Below, in pieces: positions 1 through 7,118 of a stretch of DNA of 16,305 nucleotides (its first letter is position 1; every line of letters begins with the position of its first letter). The notes beneath the pieces are model-generated. The model was not told where the DNA came from. It worked only from the letters and a program-made list of their open reading frames with translations, and made no database searches. Origin of the DNA: Coemansia sp. RSA 1804 (Eukaryota > Kickxellomycota > Kickxellomycetes > Kickxellales > Kickxellaceae). The translations under genes were made by a program, and so were the position numbers. Location of the stretch: contig JANBTH010000488.1 of the NCBI GenBank assembly GCA_027578815.1, forward strand, positions 1 to 16,305, in the 5' to 3' direction.

Positions 1-2000
1 TCAAGGCTGTTGACATGGTGCCAAAAAAATAGTCTGTGCAAAGGCCATGTGCATCCACAGGTTTTGCCTTTCATTTTTACTTTGTATTCTCTGGCTTTGC
101 GGCGAGTCTCGCATGTTCTACACCAGATTGCAAAGGATTTTTGACATACTAATACCTGTAGCAATGAGAACACATTGGTTCCATCTTGCTGTCCAATGAC
201 ACCAATACAATGCATTATAAGCATTACTGAGTGCGCAACAAGATAAAAGGTAGAGAAGGAAGGAAAGGCATAACATAAAAACGGCATCTATTTTGTTAGT
301 TAAACTGCGATCCTGATAAAGCAAGTGATTCTTACAGACTGTCGTAATTTAATCGCACATAACGTGATGATGGTCGATTGATTACTATTTTGTGGCGGTT
401 GTTTGGACCACTTTGGGGCGGGGGATCCATTGTTTATTTTTTTGTTTTTTTGTGGTGAATCTTACTGCATTTGACATGTGAAAGTGCATGTGCTGATTGA
501 GGATGATGAGCACAAGGAAAGAAAAAGGAAAACGTGCATAAAGGGTTGCCACCACCAGCATGCTCCAGCAAAGAAGAAAAATGAATGTGTTGTTAGCCTG
601 CAGGATCCTTGATCCCCTAGTCCCCTCTTCTATCGCGGGACTTTCTTCCTTGCACTTTAACCTTTCTGCAGTTGCTTCTACTGTTCTTGTTCGTTTTCAA
701 GCGAAATTGACATTCAAGAGCAGAATGGAAAAAAACAGCAGAGGCTTGAGAAAGAACACCTCACAACACTTGTCCATTCTTACTCAAAAGGCATGCTCAT
801 GTATTAGAAAATAAAAAGCGAGCATAGATGAAGGTCCGTTTATCGGTCACGCAACAGTGGAATAGAAAGGCGGTGCACAGGATTTGCTACAGACATCAAG
901 GCGAGAAAAAGCCGATCTGCTTCATGCTTTCTTTGCTTGCAAAAGAAGAAAGTCAATCAAATGAACTGGAAAGTTTATTGGCCCAGCAACCACCGCAATT
1001 CCCTCTCTCTAGGAAGCGAAGAATACAGCATGGAGAGAGAAGAGGGAGAAATAGAACGTGCATTGTCTCCTTATTTCTGTTTTGCTTCCAATATGTTTGG
1101 CATTCCGACAAGGACACCACCGACATGGCAAACAGTAGCAAAAGTATAGAGTGCAGATGCTAATGCATGCACTCTTTCATGGACAATTGCTGAGAGTTAT
1201 CATACCAGAATGGGATGCTGGAAAAAAGGACATGCAATGGAAAAAACCCAGTGGTGAAGATAATGCCCATTGGTTCCGCAATAAAAGACAATAAAAGCGA
1301 AATGTAAAAAAGAATACACGCCTTTACCCAGAAGCGAGAAACATGGACGTTGCTGATTGGAAGGTGGCTTTGCGAAGACGAGAAAAAGAGAACATTATTA
1401 CTATAGCGGAAGACCAGTTTAGCATCCATTCATTCATTCAAGAGGAAATGGAAAGGAAGGGGGAAGCGAGAACCAAATAAATTGCAAGGATCCAGACCTC
1501 TTTCGTTCTCGTCTTCCCGATTCCTTCTTTTTTTCCTTATCAACATCAACACCAACAATTCCCAACACCCAGTTCTCCTTCTTGACAAACAGCCAAAGTA
1601 TACTTTGTTTTTTCCTGTGCTCGTTGCAGCTGCTCTTTGATTCTTCTCAAGTCTATCATCTCTATCTATCTTTCTTTTTGGATCCAATTTTCAAAAGAAA
1701 GATTTCTTTGTCGCAAGCAAAAACACCACCCATCCACCCGTCTCTTCGCCGCTGTATCTGGATTACCAATACACCGGCCGCATAGTCAGCAACAACGTTC
1801 TCCAATCTTCTTGCTTCACTGCACAATCCGCACAAGGGAAAGAAGAGGACCCTGCCCAAGCCTAAAAAGCATTAAAGCCAGTCTCTCTCCACGTGCAGAT
1901 CTGTGAACTCAACCCAACTCAACTCAACCACCCTTAAAACAAAAAACTCCACAAAAACAAGCAAACAACAACTTTAAACCTCTCTTTGAAACCAACAAGA
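1..2000. promoter_or_regulatory. Gene-free upstream region and leader of INO1
   Basis: No convincing coding region is visible on either strand. Open frames are short (about 60-110 codons), AT-rich, and lack the GC-rich third positions of the real genes here. The stretch contains AATAAA hexamers at 810, 1280 and 1290, a UASINO-like element at 475-484, a 14-bp palindrome at 1594-1607, long pyrimidine tracts at about 1500-1690, a CACGTG E-box at 1890-1895, and an A/C-rich leader with five imperfect AACTC-type pentamers at 1906-1930 just before the INO1 start. I infer that the INO1 promoter is in the last 500 bp. The first 1.3 kb could hold a non-coding transcript or the tail of a gene outside the window, but nothing identifies it. 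Confidence 0.55.
1890..1895. promoter_or_regulatory. CACGTG E-box upstream of INO1
   Basis: A perfect CACGTG palindrome lies 106-111 bp upstream of the INO1 ATG. In yeasts CACGTG is bound by bHLH factors such as Pho4 and Cbf1, and the Ino2-Ino4 heterodimer binds the related CATGTG-type UASINO. The site may fall inside the transcribed leader, and a six-base match is expected by chance every few kilobases, so function is only a suggestion. Confidence 0.3.
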
Positions 2001-3623
2001 ATGTCTCCAATCAACAACATCACCGCCGCCGCCGACAACGCTGCCGCTGCTGCTACCGGCAGCTCCGGGCAGACGGCATTCAAGGTCGAGTCGCCGTACG
2101 TGCGCTATGGCGACAACGCAATCGAGTCGGACTACATGTACGACACGACGATTGTGTCGCGCGACGCAGCAACCGGAAAGCTGAGCGCGAAGCCCACCAA
2201 GGTGCACTACCAGTTCCAGACCAACACGAAGGTTGGGCGCGTGGGACTTATGCTTGTCGGATGGGGCGGCAACAACGGGTCAACCGTCAGCGCGTCGATT
2301 CTGGCCAACAAGAAGGGCATCTCGTGGGAGACACGCCGCGGCACGCAGGAGCCAAACTACTTTGGGTCGGTGATGCTGGCGTCGACTGTGAAGCTTGGCG
2401 TGGATGCCAACCTCAAGGACGTCTACGTGCCATTCAACGAGGTTGTGCCGATGGTGCATCCCAACGACGTGGTGATCGGCGGGTGGGACATCAACTCGAT
2501 GAACATCGGTGACGCCATGCGCCGCGCGCAGGTGCTGCCGGTTGACCTGCAGCGCAAGGTGTACGACGACCTGAAGACCCTGAAGCCGCTGCCGTCGGTG
2601 TACTTCCCCGACTTCATCGCCGCCAACCAGGAGGAGCGCGCCGACAACGTCATCGGCGGCACCAAGCAGGAGCAGCTGGAGCATCTGCGCCGTGACATCC
2701 GCGACTTCAAGCAGGCAAACAGTCTGGACCGCGTGATTGTGATGTGGACCGCCAACACCGAGCGCTACGCCGACGTGCTTGCAGGCGTCAACGACACCGC
2801 CGACAACGTGCTGCGCGCCATCGAGGCCGGACATGGCGAGATTGCGCCGTCGACGCTGTTTGCTGTTGCGTCGATTCTCGAGGACGCACCCTTCATCAAC
2901 GGATCGCCGCAGAACACGCTTGTTCCAGGCGTCATTGCGCTTGCTGAGCGCGAGGGCTCGTTTGTCGGCGGCGACGACTTCAAGTCCGGCCAGACCAAGA
3001 TCAAGTCGGTGCTGGCGGAGTTCCTGGTCAACGCCGGCATCAAGCCGCTTGCCATCACGTCATACAACCATCTGGGCAACAACGACGGACGCAACCTGTC
3101 GGCGCCAGCGCAGTTCCGCTCCAAGGAGATCTCCAAGAGCAGCGTGGTGGACGACATGGTTGGCGCTAACTCGCTGCTGTACAAGAAGGGCGAGCACCCC
3201 GACCACACCATCGTCATCAAGTACGTGCCCTCCGTCGGCGACTCCAAGCGCGCGCTTGATGAGTACGTCAGCGAGATCTTCATGGGCGGCCTTAACACCA
3301 TCTCGGTGTACAACACCTGCGAGGACTCGCTGCTGGCCAGTCCGCTCATCATTGATCTGTTCATGGTGACCGAGCTGATGACGCGCGTCAAGTACCGTCT
3401 CACGCCCGACGCCGCCGCTGCCGCCGACTCGCAGAAGTGGCTGCCGTTCCACTCGGTGCTCTCGATTCTGTCGTACATGCTCAAGGCGCCTGTTGTTGCG
3501 CCCGGCACGCCTGTCGTCAATGCGCTGGCCAAGCAGCGCATGGCCATGGAGAACATCATGCGCGCCTTTGTTGGTCTCCCGCCCAACAACGAGATGCTGC
3601 TGGAGCACAAGGCCTTCCACTGA
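2001..3623 (+). CDS. INO1: Inositol-3-phosphate synthase (myo-inositol-1-phosphate synthase)
   Basis: Converts D-glucose 6-phosphate to 1D-myo-inositol 3-phosphate using NAD+, the committed step of de novo inositol synthesis in the cytosol. It feeds phosphatidylinositol, GPI anchors, and inositol phosphates and pyrophosphates. The 540-residue single-exon product matches the family length (yeast about 533). Visible signatures: the Rossmann motif GWGGNNGST at 87-95; SYNHLGNNDGRNLSAP at 354-369; FRSKEISKSSV at 372-382, with K375 and K379 matching yeast catalytic K369 and K373; VGDSK ending at K416; NTCEDSLLASPLIIDL at 438-453; and LKAP with K495. ATG 2001 was chosen because it is the first ATG of the frame, has A at -3, and is followed by a low-complexity Ala-rich head (to about residue 20) before homology begins. 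An AATAAA lies 56 bp after the stop. SEN2 is convergent and 82 bp away. Confidence 0.97.
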   Translation: MSPINNITAAADNAAAAATGSSGQTAFKVESPYVRYGDNAIESDYMYDTTIVSRDAATGKLSAKPTKVHYQFQTNTKVGRVGLMLVGWGGNNGSTVSASILANKKGISWETRRGTQEPNYFGSVMLASTVKLGVDANLKDVYVPFNEVVPMVHPNDVVIGGWDINSMNIGDAMRRAQVLPVDLQRKVYDDLKTLKPLPSVYFPDFIAANQEERADNVIGGTKQEQLEHLRRDIRDFKQANSLDRVIVMWTANTERYADVLAGVNDTADNVLRAIEAGHGEIAPSTLFAVASILEDAPFINGSPQNTLVPGVIALAEREGSFVGGDDFKSGQTKIKSVLAEFLVNAGIKPLAITSYNHLGNNDGRNLSAPAQFRSKEISKSSVVDDMVGANSLLYKKGEHPDHTIVIKYVPSVGDSKRALDEYVSEIFMGGLNTISVYNTCEDSLLASPLIIDLFMVTELMTRVKYRLTPDAAAAADSQKWLPFHSVLSILSYMLKAPVVAPGTPVVNALAKQRMAMENIMRAFVGLPPNNEMLLEHKAFH

Positions 3624-3678
3624 ACATGGGTATTCTCTCTCCTTAGTTCTGATGCTTTTTCTTCTATGGTAAACTGGG

Positions 3679-3684
3679 AATAAA
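3679..3684 (+). terminator. AATAAA poly(A) signal for INO1
   Basis: A canonical AATAAA lies 56 nt after the INO1 stop codon in the 82-bp gap before the SEN2 stop. The two convergent 3' ends probably overlap, since cleavage usually occurs 10-30 nt further on. Confidence 0.6.
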
Positions 3685-3705
3685 AACCAACTAGCAATGT
3701 TCTTT

Positions 3706-5118
3706 CTACTCTCGCCATTTGTTTGGGTTGAAGCGCTGGACCACGAACTCTTGGATTCTGAATGCATGCAGATCCGGCGGACGACGTTGCGCTTTCACAT
3801 GCCCATGCATGATGCTCCCTTCTTCCATTTCTTCGTTCTCCCCAGCGCATGTGTTGGGGATTCCCACATAGCACACGAGCAGCGACTTCTTGGCCTGAGC
3901 GGTGACCCTGTTCAGCGCAAACATGTACTGCCACGACTCTGCCAGACCGCGGGGCCGCTCAGCGCCATCTTGGTTTTGCCGTGTCTGCTCACTGTCGCCG
4001 CCGTCGGTGGTGGTGGTGGCGGTAGTAGTGGTGGTGGGTGCCGCTGAGTCGAGGCGCCGGACAATCACAGAGTATGGCGCATGCGATTTCGTGGGCCCGC
4101 CCTCGGCGTACAGCAGAAAGTCCGACCCAAACTTGATCCCGCACCGCACAACCCACCCCTTTGCGCGGTAGTAGTAGTAGGCCGCGTACCTGAGTGCAAA
4201 GTCGTCTGCTTCGCCACCACGACATGGCGCCGTGGCAGCCAGAATGTGCCAGAGATCCGCGTATCCGTAACGCACGCTGCTGTTGCCAGCGTCCGTGGCC
4301 TCGAGACACCCGATGTCGGACAGGAACAGCGCCTCGTAGGGCGAGAGCTGGAGGGGCTCCATTCGAGAGGCCTCGTCATCCAGTGCTGCCGCCTGTTGTT
4401 CTGGTTCTGGTGCTGGTTCTGGATCCTTGAGTGTCCCAGGCAGCACGCCACCGTTATCAACATCCGTCTCCATCTGTTGCTGCTTTCTGTCCTGTCGCCG
4501 CTGGCGCGTAATGTCCTCAAGATACACCTCCCCCTTGCTCCCAGCCCCCGCCGCCGCAACGTCTCTTCTGTGCCGGTTCTCCCATGTCGGATCGGAGCGG
4601 GAGAGGATGCCTTTTCCAAACGCTCCACCGCTCCACGCGGCTTTCCACCCGTCACGCACCCAGATACAGCAGTCGACGGGTTGGCCTTGACCATCCTCCT
4701 CACCACCGTCTATTGGCGATGCCGCTACCCGCCGCACCACATGCACCATGGCATGGATCTTGCGCGGAACCAGTGGTGCCCAGAACATGTTGCGTGGAAC
4801 CACGAGCGCGTAGAGTCTCTTCAACGGGGCCGCGGCATACCTCTTCCATATAGAGGCAGCTAATGCACATAGTCTTAGAAGTACTGGCGGGATCTTCGTC
4901 GGTGCTATTCGGCGGAGAAGACCGTTGCCCATGGCGGCGGCTAGCGTATCGAGAAACCGGCCCACCTGCGGAAATATGGCCGCCTGCCTCACCATTGGCA
5001 ACGATGCTGTTACCTTCACATTCTTGTGTTTCGCACGGGGCGCCCGTTTCCTTTGGGCACGCTTTGTTTGTGGTTGCTGCTGCTGTTGCTGGTCGCCACT
5101 TGTGTCCTCTACATCCAT
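3706..5118 (-). CDS. SEN2: tRNA-splicing endonuclease catalytic subunit Sen2
   Basis: Subunit of the heterotetrameric endonuclease that excises introns from pre-tRNAs; Sen2 cuts the 5' splice site. The 470-residue frame has a Gln run (10-15) and a basic stretch (about 19-35), then the Sen2 N-terminal signature AFGKGILSRSDPTW (166-179), an acidic/Gln linker, and the C-terminal nuclease fold YGYADLW...YYRAKGWVVRCGIKFGSDFLLY (284-337). Candidate catalytic triad: Y337, H346, K411 (AKKSLLVCYV), equivalent to yeast Y289, H297, K328. The end, IQEFVVQRFNPNKW, is typical of the family. Two oddities: the Tyr-His spacing is nine residues instead of the usual eight, and a Thr-rich low-complexity insert (about 361-385) lengthens the His-Lys loop. 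Start ATG has A at -3. I see no intron. It sits downstream of the GGPP synthase gene on the same strand. Confidence 0.93.
   Translation of the reverse strand: MDVEDTSGDQQQQQQPQTKRAQRKRAPRAKHKNVKVTASLPMVRQAAIFPQVGRFLDTLAAAMGNGLLRRIAPTKIPPVLLRLCALAASIWKRYAAAPLKRLYALVVPRNMFWAPLVPRKIHAMVHVVRRVAASPIDGGEEDGQGQPVDCCIWVRDGWKAAWSGGAFGKGILSRSDPTWENRHRRDVAAAGAGSKGEVYLEDITRQRRQDRKQQQMETDVDNGGVLPGTLKDPEPAPEPEQQAAALDDEASRMEPLQLSPYEALFLSDIGCLEATDAGNSSVRYGYADLWHILAATAPCRGGEADDFALRYAAYYYYRAKGWVVRCGIKFGSDFLLYAEGGPTKSHAPYSVIVRRLDSAAPTTTTTATTTTDGGDSEQTRQNQDGAERPRGLAESWQYMFALNRVTAQAKKSLLVCYVGIPNTCAGENEEMEEGSIMHGHVKAQRRPPDLHAFRIQEFVVQRFNPNKWRE
4003..4046. repeat. GGT/ACC trinucleotide repeat inside SEN2
   Basis: An imperfect run of GGT/GGC/AGT triplets on the + strand encodes the Thr-rich insert PTTTTTATTTTDGG of Sen2 on the minus strand, between its catalytic His and Lys. 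It is a microsatellite-like tract likely to vary in length between strains. Confidence 0.7.
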
Positions 5119-5517
5119 TATGTTCTTTTTACTTTATGGAAGAAGCGGTGTAATGTGAATAAATGAAAAGAGAACAATAGAAAAACCTTCTGACCAGTAA
5201 CTAAATACACAATTGCAATGTCCCATTCATTAGTCAGAAACCCCTGCGATTGTTGAATTTCAGGCAATACCAAAGCGCAAAAAATGGGACTGCTGCTTGT
5301 GCTTTCCGCAGCATGGCTCGAGCATACACTGTATGCGATATATCATCTTAGATCTTAATAAGAAAGTCGGTTCTTTGAATGTAGCTCAAATGCCAGCACA
5401 TGCAATAAAGTACAAGTATAGGAAAGAAAGAAAAAAGAAAGAAAAAGAAGCCAGACAGGCGCGACCAACTACCCCCACTTGATCTACTCTTATTCCTTCT
5501 GTTGAGAGAAGGAGATT
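5119..5517. promoter_or_regulatory. Intergenic: SEN2 promoter and GGPP synthase 3' end
   Basis: 399 bp without a gene. On the minus strand it must hold the 3' UTR of the GGPP synthase gene and the promoter of SEN2. Visible: a 15-bp near-perfect palindrome (GCATACA-C-TGTATGC) at 5322-5336, 204-218 bp upstream of the SEN2 ATG; a purine-rich GAAA tract at about 5420-5450; and several short A/T runs. There is no clear TATA box and no tRNA-like fold. Confidence 0.5.
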
Positions 5518-6767
5518 CTATGTATGGAATGGCTTGCTCAGCTTGGCCATCAGCCCTTCCAGCCGCGCATTGCCGCCATGAGCGCCAATCTCCTGAGCAA
5601 TACGGCGCTCCAGATCGGCCAGCACCGTGGCGGTGTACTCGAAGGAACCGGCCTTGGACATCAGCGACACAGCGTAGCGCTTAACGTTGTCGTCGGTGGT
5701 CTTCTGACGCAGGATGCTCATAAGCTGGGCGCCATCGTGGCCGTGCGCAATGGCGTGGGCAATGACAAACGAGAACTTGCCCTCCGTCAGGTCCTCGCAG
5801 AAGCCCTTGTTGTTCGAATAGTCGGACGACTGTAGGTTCATGTAATCGTCGCGGATCTGGAAGTACGCGCCAATCAGGTCAACCAGGAGCGTAAAGTCCT
5901 TGCCACTATCGCTGCACTCCTGCATCAGCTTGACGGCCAGCCGGAACAGCCCGCCAGTCTTGTGCGATATCATCTCCATGTACTGCTGCTCGGAGGGGCA
6001 CGTCAGCGTGTCGCGCCAGTACAGATCCATGCCCTGGCCACGGTGCAGGTTCAGCAGCTCCTCGGTGAATATGTCCACGAGGCGCGGGTTGTTCAGCCGC
6101 AGCACGTCCTGCAGCGCTACAAAGTACACGTAGTTGGCGGTGTTGATGGTCATTGGCACCCCGTAGATCTTGTGCGTCACCGGAACTCCGCGTCGCAGGT
6201 CGGAGCTGTCCTCCACATCGTCTATCATCAGACTCGCCGTGTGCAGCCGGCGGATTATCCCCGCTATTGCGCCAAGCTTCTCGCCGTCTAGCTGCAGCCA
6301 GTCGTTGAACGCCCCGATCATCACCGTCCGCACCTCCTTCCCTGGCACCTGGCTCAAGTACTCGTACGGTGCCAGCAGTGCCTACACGCAGTAGAGGCCA
6401 AGTTACGCACTCACATCAGTAACTGCTTTCACGTAGAGAAACAAAGAAAAAGACCCTGAATGCGCAGCAAAATGCGTGCTACTACTTGTGTCCCAGGTTT
6501 CCCTTATGAGAACGACAAGATGACAAGGCTCTCTAGAGCAAGCATACAACAGCAAACATAATAGGGCTATTTCTGCATTTATTATCCCATCCCGCTTACC
6601 TCTTCCATACTGGATGCCAAGGGTTTTGGCTGCTGCCGCTGCTGGTGGTGGCCGACTTTGGCGTCGTCTGCTGTCGTGGGACTCGCGTTTGTTGTGTGCA
6701 GCTCCCTGTGCTCCGAAGGCTCGGCCAAAGGCGCTCCGCTGTCAGCTGTCGCCTTGTCGGTAGACAT
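5518..6767 (-). CDS. BTS1: Geranylgeranyl diphosphate synthase, two exons
   Basis: Condenses farnesyl diphosphate with isopentenyl diphosphate to geranylgeranyl diphosphate for protein prenylation and other isoprenoids. Join: exon 1 6767-6600, exon 2 6381-5518, giving 343 residues. Splicing at GAG|GTAAGC and TGTAG|GCA joins ...SMEE to ALLAPYEYLSQVPGKEVR, which closely follows the start of human GGPS1. Motifs: first Asp-rich region MIDDVED (D110-D114), preceded by small residues (HTASL) as in animal-type enzymes; GQGMDLYWRD; KTGGLF; second Asp-rich region DDYMN (234-238); and FCEDLTEGKFSF. Two starts are possible. ATG 6767 (T at -3) adds a 53-residue low-complexity head. ATG 6608 (A at -3, G at +4) gives a 290-residue protein, near the human length of 300. 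The symbol is by function; the sequence is closer to metazoan GGPS1 than to yeast Bts1. Confidence 0.93.
6382..6599 (-). other. Spliceosomal intron in the GGPP synthase gene
   Basis: A 218-bp phase-0 intron. The donor GTAAGC (reading down from 6599) follows codon GAG, and the acceptor TGTAG ends at 6382 before GCA. The intron contains stops in the coding frame, including the TAG of the acceptor itself, so the gene cannot be read through. A possible branch site is the GTAAC or ACTGAT stretch 20-35 nt before the acceptor. Removing it restores the conserved ALLAPYEYL segment, which is strong support. Confidence 0.85.
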
Positions 6768-7118
6768 CAACAATGCGGAGGAAGAAATATAGAGTTCGTG
6801 TGGAAGGGCGCGGTCCCTGAATGCCCCGTTAAATGGCGATGAGGAATTAGAAAAATGCTAGCAAAAGTATGAATGAATAATGGATTTGCAAGAGAGAAAT
6901 AAAAATAAAAGCAATGTGAAAAGCCAAGAAAAGATTCAAGACGAAAGAAGAACAAGCACGCTCCACCTGCTCTTTGCAGGAAAGAAAGAAGAAAGAAAAA
7001 AAGCCTGCCCGCATTTTCTGGACGGGTGATGATGAGGTTTCCGTTTTCACAAATCACATGGAAAGGGGTTCTAACCGCAGATTTTCATTGTGGAAAAGAG
7101 AAAGAGGGTTACTGCTGT
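6768..7118. promoter_or_regulatory. Intergenic: GGPP synthase promoter and PUS1 3' UTR
   Basis: 351 bp between two same-strand genes. Minus-strand TATATT at 6791-6786 is only about 20 bp upstream of ATG 6767; if it is a true TATA element, transcription would begin past that ATG and favour the inner start at 6608. Also present: an A/G-rich GAAA tract at 6979-7005 and an A-rich stretch at 6892-6910. No other gene is seen. Confidence 0.45.

Noticed and set aside
363..510. Box C-like GTGATGA / ATGATGA motifs suggesting a C/D snoRNA
   Set aside because: No properly placed box D (CTGA) with terminal complementary stems was found; similar motifs at 7026 and 15773 fail for the same reason.
828..1163. 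Short open frames (about 85-111 codons) in the region before INO1
   Set aside because: Base composition is that of the AT-rich intergenic sequence, no homology is recognisable, and overlapping frames on both strands have similar lengths, as expected by chance.
2765..3934. 389-codon open frame on the minus strand
   Set aside because: Antisense to INO1, whose homology is unambiguous along its whole length, and it also runs past the 3' end into SEN2. No family resemblance.
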